Shown piece after piece: positions 24,708 to 32,487 of a DNA stretch of 64,000 bases. The notes under the pieces were generated by a model. It ran no database searches and was not told where the DNA came from. It saw only the letters and a program-made list of their open reading frames with translations. The position numbers and the translations under genes were made by a program. The DNA is taken from assembly GCA_036557225.1 (NCBI GenBank), contig DATBHX010000056.1, forward strand, positions 1-64,000, given 5' to 3'. Numbering within the stretch: position 1 is the stretch's first letter; every line of letters begins with the position of its first letter. Source of the DNA: Angelobacter sp036557225. GTDB lineage: Bacteria; Acidobacteriota; Terriglobia; Terriglobales; Acidobacteriaceae.

Positions 24708-26993
24708 TTATACCTGCAACATCAGCTGGGCACGGGCGATGTTTCGCTCCAGTTGTTCTTTGCCGCTCAGGTACTGCTTAGGCCACGTGATTTCGCTGAA
24801 CCCCTGTTTCGCCGCTTCGTGCAGAGTCCAGGCCGGATCAGCCAGGTGTGGCCTGGCCACAGCGCACAAATCCGCACGGCCTGCGGCGATGATCGTATTC
24901 ACGTGATCGCCTTCAAAGATATTACCTACAGCAATCGTGGGAATGCCGACTTCATTGCGAATCTTGTCTGCAAATGGCACCTGGAACATGCGGCCGTAAA
25001 CCGGTTTCTCCGCCTTGCTGACCTGTCCCGACGAGCAGTCAATCACGTCAGCCCCAGCTTCTTTGAAAAGGCGCGCGACTTGCGCAGCATCTTCCGGCGT
25101 AAGGCCGCCCGGCACCCAGTCGTGAGCGGAGATGCGGACGCTGATGGGAAGATGTTGCGGCCACACTGCACGCATGGCCTCAAACACCTCCAGCGGGAAG
25201 CGGCAGCGGTTTTCGAGCGAACCGCCATATTCGTCGCTGCGCTGATTGGTGAGCGGCGAAATAAAGCTCGACATTAAATAGCCATGAGCGCAGTGAAACT
25301 CCAGCCAGTCAAAGCCGGCTGCAACGGCGCGACGAGCGGCGGCGACAAAATCATTCTTGACGCGGCACATGTCAGCCCGCGTGGCTTCATAAGGCACCTG
25401 GGAAACATCGGCGATGTAAGGCAATGGCGAAGCTGAAATCAGAGGCCAGTTGCCGGAGTCGAGCGGTTGGTCAATGGCGTCCCAGCCCATGCGCGTTGAG
25501 CCTTTGCGCCCGGCATGCCCGAGCTGCAAGGCGATTTTGGCATCGCTGTGCGTATGCACGAAGTCAACCACGCGTTTCCAGGCATTCTGTTGGTCATCAT
25601 TCCACATGCCCGGGCAGCCCGGGGTGATGCGCGCTTCAGGCGAGACGCAGGTCATCTCGGTGACCACCATGGCAGCGCCTCCCATCGCGCGTGCTGAGAG
25701 ATGGACCAGATGAAAGTCGTTGGGCACGCCGTCTTCCGCCATATACGTGGCCATGGGGGAACAGATCACGCGGTTCTTGAGCGTAACGTCACGGACTGAG
25801 ATGGGCGTGAACATCGGCGGGAGAGAACGATTGACACCGCTGCGCCCGGCGAACCATTTTTCTACCCGTGCGATGTAGCCTGAATCGCGCAACTTGAGAT
25901 TGGCATGGCCCACGCGCTGGCTTCCGGTGAGCAGGCCGTAAGCAAACTGTTCCGGCTCCTGATGGACGTAACGCTCAACCTCTTCGAACCATTCCATGCG
26001 ATTGCGCGCCGCGCTCTGCAATTTCAGGGCTTCGATCTCGCGTTCCTCCTGGTAGCGTTGCAGCGCTCCTTCAATGTTGCCGCCATGGGTCGAGAGCACG
26101 CGGGACAGCGCGATGGCGTCTTCCATCGCCAGCTTGGTGCCGGAGCCGATGCTGAAGTGGGCGGTGTGAGCGGCGTCGCCGATCAACACAATATTCTTGT
26201 GAAACCATTTTTCGCACAGAACGCGGTTGAACTTGAGCCACATCGCTGAGCCGCGCAGATGGCTGGCGTTCGAGATGAGTGGATTGCCGTCAAGCCGTTC
26301 GGCAAACAGCTTTTCGCAGAGCGCGATCGATTCTTCCTGCTCCATCTTGTCGATGCCCGCGGCCAGCCAGTTCTTCTCCGGCATTTCAATGATGAACGTG
26401 GACCATTCATCGTCAAATCGGTAGGCGTGCAGGTTGAACCAGCCCCACTCAGTTTCCTTGAAGTCGAAGGTGAAAGCATCGAGCTTTCGCCGGCTACCCA
26501 ACCAGGCAAAGCGGTTGCGGCGGACCTGAATATTGGGCTTAAAAACGCGCTCATACTTACGTCGCGTGATGGACGAGGCGCCATCCGCGGCGATGACCAG
26601 ATCGTATTGAGCAGCGTAAATGTCCGGATCGGTAACTTCAGTCTGAAAGACCAGTTTCACGCCCAGGCGGGCGGCGCGCTCTTGCATGATCTGAAGCAGC
26701 CTGATGCGGGCGATCCCGCAGAAACCGTGACCACCCGAGGTGATCCTGCTGCCTTTGAAAAAGACGTCGATGTCATCCCAGTGGCGGAAAGAGCGGGTAA
26801 TTTCCGCGTGCGTTTCCGGATCCACGCTGCGAAAGCCGTCCATGGTCTTGTCCGAGAAAACGATGCCCCAGCCAAAGGTGTCGGTGGGGCGATTGCGTTC
26901 GACGACCGTGATGTCCCAGGTAGGGTTAGCTTTCTTGAGCAGGATGGAAAGATAAAGTCCGGCGGGGCCGCCACCCAGGCAAACGATTTTCAC
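24708..26993 (-). CDS. Bifunctional 2-aminobenzoyl-CoA monooxygenase/reductase
   Basis: The 762-residue fusion has a GTG start with GGAGG 6 nt upstream. Residues 1-380 form a group A flavoprotein monooxygenase: VKIVCLGGGPAGLYLSILLKK, the DG motif in LVIAADGASSITRRKYE, and GDAAHTAHFSIGSGTKLAMEDAIALS. Residues 400-760 form an old-yellow-enzyme-type NADH:flavin reductase: MFTPISVRDVTLKNRVICSPMATYMAEDGVPNDFHLVHLSARAMGG, LQLGHAGRKGS, FHCAHGYLMSSFISPLTNQR. This fusion is the diagnostic enzyme of aerobic 2-aminobenzoyl-CoA metabolism: it hydroxylates C5 and reduces the ring to 2-amino-5-oxocyclohex-1-ene-1-carboxyl-CoA. Salicylyl-CoA 5-hydroxylase-like fusions are the near alternative. It is the first gene of the six-gene operon. 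Confidence 0.9.
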   Translation of the reverse strand: MKIVCLGGGPAGLYLSILLKKANPTWDITVVERNRPTDTFGWGIVFSDKTMDGFRSVDPETHAEITRSFRHWDDIDVFFKGSRITSGGHGFCGIARIRLLQIMQERAARLGVKLVFQTEVTDPDIYAAQYDLVIAADGASSITRRKYERVFKPNIQVRRNRFAWLGSRRKLDAFTFDFKETEWGWFNLHAYRFDDEWSTFIIEMPEKNWLAAGIDKMEQEESIALCEKLFAERLDGNPLISNASHLRGSAMWLKFNRVLCEKWFHKNIVLIGDAAHTAHFSIGSGTKLAMEDAIALSRVLSTHGGNIEGALQRYQEEREIEALKLQSAARNRMEWFEEVERYVHQEPEQFAYGLLTGSQRVGHANLKLRDSGYIARVEKWFAGRSGVNRSLPPMFTPISVRDVTLKNRVICSPMATYMAEDGVPNDFHLVHLSARAMGGAAMVVTEMTCVSPEARITPGCPGMWNDDQQNAWKRVVDFVHTHSDAKIALQLGHAGRKGSTRMGWDAIDQPLDSGNWPLISASPLPYIADVSQVPYEATRADMCRVKNDFVAAARRAVAAGFDWLEFHCAHGYLMSSFISPLTNQRSDEYGGSLENRCRFPLEVFEAMRAVWPQHLPISVRISAHDWVPGGLTPEDAAQVARLFKEAGADVIDCSSGQVSKAEKPVYGRMFQVPFADKIRNEVGIPTIAVGNIFEGDHVNTIIAAGRADLCAVARPHLADPAWTLHEAAKQGFSEITWPKQYLSGKEQLERNIARAQLMLQV

Positions 26994-27162
26994 GGTCTGC
27001 CTCCGAGGTAAAGCTTCTGGACTTCCTTTTTGCAAAATCGCTCGGCCATCTCCGCCTCATGCGTGCTATGGTTTCGTGACAGTAAGCGCTTTTATAAGAG
27101 ACCGGGCGCAGCGGCTCGGCCCAATTCGGGAACGGCAGAGCATTGGCGAAATTCTAGGTCTA

Positions 27163-27188
27163 AACATTTTAGATGTCAAATATCTTGT
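27163..27188. promoter_or_regulatory. Palindromic operator copy 2, candidate MarR site
   Basis: Left half AACATTTTA (27163-27171) and right half TCAAATATC (27176-27184) flank a 4-bp spacer; 6 of 9 positions are symmetric. Positions 27168-27188 match 19112-19132 with one difference. It lies 52 bp before the TonB receptor start and about 170 bp upstream of the monooxygenase/reductase, so it could control both directions. Confidence 0.7.
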
Positions 27189-27239
27189 CAATCCAGCCAT
27201 TCCGGAATATAGTTTTCCCGCACCGGAGGGAGAAAAGTT

Positions 27240-30200
27240 ATGCAACATCGTTTGGTCATGAGTTGTGTGCGACTGTCGCTGGCCTTGTTGCTGTGTCCTG
27301 TTGCTTTCAGCCAGAGCATCACGGCCACTTTGCAGGGGCGGGTGATCGACAATTCCGGCGCGGTAGTGGCTCAAGCCAAAGTAACAGCCACCAATACAGA
27401 TACAGGCCTTTCCCGGTCTGCCACGAGTGATTCCAGCGGTGAGTACAGCATCGCCTCCCTGCCGGTGGGCACGTACAAAGTGGAAGTGAAGGCGGGAACA
27501 TTCCAGGAGCAGACACGCTCCATCCCTCTCACGGTAGGGCAAAGCGCAACTTTGGATTTCACTCTGGCTCCAGGACAGATTGAGCAGCAGGTATCCGTTA
27601 CGGCGCAAGCGCCTCTGGTAGAAGTCACGCGCACGTCGACCGATACGGTAATCGAGCAGGCACAGATCAAGAATCTACCGGTAAACGGCCGCCAGTTCAT
27701 TGATTTCGCGCTGCTTGCGCCTGGCGTCACAATCGGCGATACCACATCCGGCAGTACCGACGTAATCATTGAGCCGGTAACCAAGCTCTCATTTGCCGGC
27801 CAGAATATTCACTACAATTTCATAGCCATCGATGGGGCCGACAACATCTCCACGGCCTCCGGCGTGCAGAAGACCACTCCTTCGACGGATGCGGTTCGCG
27901 AATTCCGCGTAGTGAACAACACTTACAGCGTCGAAGCAGGCCGCGCGGTCGGCGGTATCGTCAACATTATTACCAAGAGCGGGACCAATGACCTGCACGG
28001 CTCCGTCTACGAATTCCTTCGCAACGATGCCTTTGATGCCAAGAGCGAACTGGCTGCGCCCGGTCTGAACAAGCTGCAGCAAAATCAGTTTGGGTTCACG
28101 TTGGGCGGTCCGATCCGGAAGAACCGCACCTTTTATTTCGGCAATTATGAGGGCCAACGCCGGAACGAGAATCCCTATTACAACTCCGTGATTCTGGCGA
28201 ACCTTACCCAAATCAATCAATTCAAGGCCAACTTCGGACTGGCGCCCGAGCAGCTCAACGTAAACCGCAAGAGCGACTACGATAATTTCCTGGTCAAGCT
28301 GGACCATTCCTTTACCGATCGCCATTACATGTTTCTGCGCTACTTTTTCAATGATGGCCGCTTAACCAATGTGTCGCCGCTCAATGACGGCTTTGATCTG
28401 CCTTCCGGCTTCAAAGACAACAACCTCCGCGACCAATCGATCGTTGGCAGCCTTACCTCCACCTTTTCATCGCACCTGGTGAATGAATTGCGCATGCAGT
28501 ACGGCCATCGTACGTTCGACTTTCCGACGGTCACCACGCAGCCGCACCTGGAAGTGCTGAATACCTTTACAGCGGGCGTGAATCGCGGCAACCCTGACTT
28601 CTATCAGGAAAGCCGCACTGAGATCGTGGACAATGTAACTTCGCAGCACGGCAGGCACACACTTGCCTTCGGTGGCGACTTCAGCCACGTGAACACGCTG
28701 GAATCGTTTCCGCTGTTCTACCCCTTTGAAGCCGACTTTGGCTGCCTCCTGGCGACGCAGTGCCCATTCAGCCTGCAGGCCGGCGCTCCGCAGGTGCTCT
28801 TTTTCGAAAGGTTCCAGGCTCCGAATTTTACCGAGCCAACTTTCAACACCTCAGTGTTCCAGGGACAGAAGATATCTGACGCCGTTCGCCATCAGGCCGA
28901 AGGTGAGACCCCGCACAACTATGGCGGTCTCTATATTCAGGACACATGGCAGGTCAGAAACAACCTGAGCTTTAACGCTGGATTGCGCTATCAATTTGAA
29001 ACTTTCCCCTCCAACGTGCTCGATGGCCAAAAAGCGGAATTTGATCCGCGCGCGGGCTTTGCCTATCACTTTGGCGGTAAATACAACGTGGTCCTTCGGG
29101 GTGGCGCGGGCGTATTCCATGGGATCATCCCCATGCCGCTGCTGGCGTGTCAGGCGCCCTCCTGTGGCGGTACCACGGGAACCTTCCCCGGGCGCACGAA
29201 TGAAAATGCTCTCAACGCTGCAACCCGTCTTTTTGCCTTTGCCAGCGCGCCGAACATTACGTCAATCGCTTTGGCAGATATGCTGACAGGGACCTATCCT
29301 GACGCTGCTCCGCTGGGCTTCTGTCCGGGCGGTACAGTGGCCGGCTGCGGCTTCTTTGGCGATGCTGTGATCGCGCGTTTTGATAAAGATCACAAAGCGC
29401 CTTACGGAATCCAGACCAGCTTGGGGCTCGAGTTCCAGCCGACAAATGACTCCGCGCTCGATATCAGCTTCCTGCGCTCCAAAGGCGTCCATCTGGGAAG
29501 TTTCTTCAACGTGAACCAGCCCGATCCCAGCGGACAAGTGACGGTCCACAATTCCGACGGGCAGAGCGGCACCAAGAACACTTACTTTGCCGCGCCGGGC
29601 ATTCCGGGTTCGCGCAGCGCTGCGCCGGGCTTCCCGACTTTGTACGCCGTTTATTTCGAGGCTGCTTCGCGCTGGAATTCCGAATGGAATGGCCTGCTGG
29701 TGAACTTCAACAAGCGCATGAGCCATCACTTCAGCACCGGGGTGAGCTATACCTGGTCCAAGGGTATTGATGACGGGCCGAACCCCAGCTTTGTTCTCAT
29801 TCCCCAGGACAGCAACAACCTCAAGGCGGAACGCGCGATCTCCTCTGACAGCGTAGGTCAGCGCTTTGTTCTAAATACCACGATTGCCGGGCCGACGAAG
29901 ATGAACGCCTTTGTCAATAACTTCCAATTGAGCACGATTGTGACGCTGGAGTCGCCAAACTACTTCACCAAGTTCGCCGGCTTTGACGCCAATGGCGACA
30001 TTTTTGGCAACAATGATCGCGTAGGAATTGAACCGCGCAACACGTTCAAGGGAGACTCGTACCAATCGGTCGACCTGAGGCTGGCCCGTACCTTCAAGGC
30101 TACGGAAAAGTTGAATATTGAAGCGATGGCGGAGGCGTTTAACCTGTTCAACACGGTGAACGTAAGGTTCTTCAACACGGTGTACGGCGCCGCCGATTTC

Positions 30201-30338
30201 TGCAATTTCAACAGCACAGCGCAGGGCTGTTCCCCAACCCAACATTTCCTGGAAGGATCGCCGAATCCAACCTACGGGACGCCGCGCGCGTTATATAACC
30301 CAAGGCAGATACAGTTCGCCCTGCGATTGGCTTTCTAG
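27240..30338 (+). CDS. Oar-like TonB-dependent receptor (regulon member)
   Basis: The 1032-residue outer-membrane protein has a signal peptide (LSLALLLCPVAFSQS) and a carboxypeptidase-regulatory-like beta-sandwich (about 25-115: LQGRVIDNSGAVVAQAKVTATNTDTG...GEYSIASLPVGTYKVEV). A plug with VNGRQFIDFALLAPGV and VEAGRAVGGIVNIITKSGTNDLHGSVYEFLRND, and a long beta-barrel ending in the aromatic LRLAF, follow. GGAGG lies 10 nt before the ATG. Such Oar/CarA-type receptors in Acidobacteriota import or bind large or poorly soluble substrates, usually unknown. The operator copy in its promoter suggests a substrate of the tryptophan/anthranilate pathway. Confidence 0.88.
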   Translation: MQHRLVMSCVRLSLALLLCPVAFSQSITATLQGRVIDNSGAVVAQAKVTATNTDTGLSRSATSDSSGEYSIASLPVGTYKVEVKAGTFQEQTRSIPLTVGQSATLDFTLAPGQIEQQVSVTAQAPLVEVTRTSTDTVIEQAQIKNLPVNGRQFIDFALLAPGVTIGDTTSGSTDVIIEPVTKLSFAGQNIHYNFIAIDGADNISTASGVQKTTPSTDAVREFRVVNNTYSVEAGRAVGGIVNIITKSGTNDLHGSVYEFLRNDAFDAKSELAAPGLNKLQQNQFGFTLGGPIRKNRTFYFGNYEGQRRNENPYYNSVILANLTQINQFKANFGLAPEQLNVNRKSDYDNFLVKLDHSFTDRHYMFLRYFFNDGRLTNVSPLNDGFDLPSGFKDNNLRDQSIVGSLTSTFSSHLVNELRMQYGHRTFDFPTVTTQPHLEVLNTFTAGVNRGNPDFYQESRTEIVDNVTSQHGRHTLAFGGDFSHVNTLESFPLFYPFEADFGCLLATQCPFSLQAGAPQVLFFERFQAPNFTEPTFNTSVFQGQKISDAVRHQAEGETPHNYGGLYIQDTWQVRNNLSFNAGLRYQFETFPSNVLDGQKAEFDPRAGFAYHFGGKYNVVLRGGAGVFHGIIPMPLLACQAPSCGGTTGTFPGRTNENALNAATRLFAFASAPNITSIALADMLTGTYPDAAPLGFCPGGTVAGCGFFGDAVIARFDKDHKAPYGIQTSLGLEFQPTNDSALDISFLRSKGVHLGSFFNVNQPDPSGQVTVHNSDGQSGTKNTYFAAPGIPGSRSAAPGFPTLYAVYFEAASRWNSEWNGLLVNFNKRMSHHFSTGVSYTWSKGIDDGPNPSFVLIPQDSNNLKAERAISSDSVGQRFVLNTTIAGPTKMNAFVNNFQLSTIVTLESPNYFTKFAGFDANGDIFGNNDRVGIEPRNTFKGDSYQSVDLRLARTFKATEKLNIEAMAEAFNLFNTVNVRFFNTVYGAADFCNFNSTAQGCSPTQHFLEGSPNPTYGTPRALYNPRQIQFALRLAF

Positions 30339-30421
30339 ACGGCAGGGTGGGGAAACGATTGCAAATGTTCCGGCAGCACCGGTTTCAGAGCTGAATGCGT
30401 ATGCGCTAGCTTCGCGCCCCG

Positions 30422-32266
30422 CTACAGTCCCTCGACCATGAGTTTCGTGTCCGGCAACGCGCTCAGGAACGGCAACATCAGGTCAGGGCGCGCCAGGCGG
30501 CTGATGGCGCCAAGCGCCGAAGAAATCGCACCTTCCTGCCAGCCTGGCAATGACGATGTCTGATCGCCGACAATGAAGAAGCAGGGATTCACCGCCCCAT
30601 CAACTCCGGTGCCTTGAATGATGTGGTTGTAGTGCCGGACGCTGTCATCGACATAGTTCCACTGCGCCCAGCCACCCTTGATGTGAGCCATGTTCTGCCA
30701 CGCGATCGCGACGCCGCAGTCAAGCCCCTTGGCAAACTCCTTGCCAAAGAGCGCGGCGCCGGCCCGTGCTTCATGCAGTCGCTTCTCCACCGGCATGCGG
30801 CCAAAGCATTCGGCATTTTTAGCAAAATTGTAAGCGCCGGTCAGCACACCTTTGCGGTCATGATAGGCATTGGAGGGATACCAGATCTGCGTGATCGGGT
30901 TTTCGGTCCAGGAGATGCCGCCGTAAATAGGCACAACGCCGATCTCGGAGTCATCGCAACACGTCACTGGTATGCCTCTGGAATCGGTGTGAGTGTGGAA
31001 GGGCTTACCTTGCCACAAAGTGCGGTCGGCCTGCCAACCAACCTTGGTGGTGCAGGCGAGGAATCGCTTCGTCTCGTCTGCGCCGCTCTGCGTTTTGTAG
31101 ACGGCGTGGAGAGCCTGCTTGAACTCATCGCAGAAGCCGCCCGCTTCGCCGGACGCCTGCAGCCGCTTTGACAGAGTTTTTTCCAGGAAGGGAATTGCCA
31201 GGTTGCAGAAGCAATAATCCGCGCGAAACGGTTCCGCGTGACCTTCAGCGGAGATCACGAACTGGCTTTTGCTCTGGTCGTAGTCGATGCTGGTTACAGG
31301 GCTGTTCAGGTGTACCACTCCACCGTGCGTCGCCACATGCTGGCTGAACGCGCGCTGGACCTGGTCCATCCCCCCGACCGGCTGGAACATGGTTGGTTGC
31401 CACAGGAAATCGAGGGGCTGATAAAAGCGAGTCTTCTTCCAATACTCTGACGCGAGCAGCCGGTCGAGGTCAATCGCCGCAGCGATCTCCCCGGGCCGGA
31501 CTCCAGGCAACTCCGTGAAGCCGGCGCGATCGGAGACATCCACCTTGTCGTCTTGTCCAGGTTCGGCAGTGCCGACCACATAGTGCCCTTTCGTGGTTAA
31601 GTCGCCGAAAGTGACCATCAGCGATTGCAATAGCTCGACGCGCTTCTCGTCCTTCCCGGATTCTCCCAGCAGTTGTTTGGCATTCTGATAGACCATCTCG
31701 GCGATCCAGCCGCGCGTGTTGTGGGTGAGTTGGCGGTTCACCACCGGCTTGTCCCCTTCAGGGCCGCCATTCATCTGGGCCAGGTTGGATTCGCTGGCCA
31801 TAACGTAAATCTCAACCGCAACTCCGAAGCGCCGAAGGTAGTCCAGCAAACGCCTGTGGCTCGAAGGGATGCGCCCTGGCCCCGCGTTGAGATACGGCTC
31901 ACTGTCGCCGACGGGCCGCTCGAAGCGCACGACTTGCGTATCGCCAGGCGAACTGTAGAGATCGCTGTTCTTGTCTTCGGTCAGGGTATCGCCTGTGCGC
32001 AAGGTCAAACAGCGTCCACCAGTACGATCACGAGCTTCAAGAACAGTGACTGTGGCGCCGCTACGGTTGGCGAGCAACTCGTATGCGGTGGTCAGCCCGC
32101 CGACCCCGGACCCAATGATCACGACGTGCTTTCCCTTGAGACTGTCTCGGGCGATCACGCTCGGATCGTAGGCGACCTTCATTTGAGCGTTGGTGGCACG
32201 GTCCAGCGCCGCCCAGGCACGCGCGGACCGGTGATGCGTGAGATATTCGCGACGACTCTCGAGCAT
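30422..32266 (-). CDS. FAD-dependent amine oxidase family protein
   Basis: The flavoprotein is about 614 residues; ATG 32266 has AGGAG 5 nt upstream. The dinucleotide-binding motif VVIIGSGVGGLTTAYELL and the LEARDRTGGRC continuation place it in the monoamine/L-amino-acid oxidase family. PVGGMDQVQRAFSQHV and the C-terminal FAD-contacting FIVGDQTSSLPGWQEGAISSALGAI support this. No signal peptide was seen. These enzymes oxidise amino acids or amines to imino products with H2O2 release. Proximity to tryptophan genes hints at an aromatic amino acid, but it has its own upstream region and no operator copy was found. L-amino-acid oxidase, amine oxidase and desaturase are all possible. Confidence 0.8.
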   Translation of the reverse strand: MLESRREYLTHHRSARAWAALDRATNAQMKVAYDPSVIARDSLKGKHVVIIGSGVGGLTTAYELLANRSGATVTVLEARDRTGGRCLTLRTGDTLTEDKNSDLYSSPGDTQVVRFERPVGDSEPYLNAGPGRIPSSHRRLLDYLRRFGVAVEIYVMASESNLAQMNGGPEGDKPVVNRQLTHNTRGWIAEMVYQNAKQLLGESGKDEKRVELLQSLMVTFGDLTTKGHYVVGTAEPGQDDKVDVSDRAGFTELPGVRPGEIAAAIDLDRLLASEYWKKTRFYQPLDFLWQPTMFQPVGGMDQVQRAFSQHVATHGGVVHLNSPVTSIDYDQSKSQFVISAEGHAEPFRADYCFCNLAIPFLEKTLSKRLQASGEAGGFCDEFKQALHAVYKTQSGADETKRFLACTTKVGWQADRTLWQGKPFHTHTDSRGIPVTCCDDSEIGVVPIYGGISWTENPITQIWYPSNAYHDRKGVLTGAYNFAKNAECFGRMPVEKRLHEARAGAALFGKEFAKGLDCGVAIAWQNMAHIKGGWAQWNYVDDSVRHYNHIIQGTGVDGAVNPCFFIVGDQTSSLPGWQEGAISSALGAISRLARPDLMLPFLSALPDTKLMVEGL

Positions 32267-32436
32267 GGGGGCTCCTTTCGTGCTGCGGGGCTCCTGATGA
32301 GTGTCGGAATGCAGAATATGTTGGATGTTCCTTCCCGTCAAGAAACTCGAGAAGGCTACTCATTCAACAAGCGTTGCTTGTTTTGCAGTTGCGCGTTCCG
32401 AATTGGGATTGCAGTACCGGCACAGAATATCAAGGA

Positions 32437-32467
32437 CAAAAAAATGGGCCCTCGACTGAGGGCCCAT
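32437..32467 (-). terminator. Intrinsic terminator of the giant S8-like gene
   Basis: A perfect 10-bp stem, ATGGGCCCTC (32444-32453) and GAGGGCCCAT (32458-32467), has a 4-nt loop. On the minus strand it is followed by a run of seven T. It lies 21 bp after the stop at 32488. Confidence 0.93.
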
Positions 32468-32487
32468 CGTAGTCAAAGGAGCAATCC

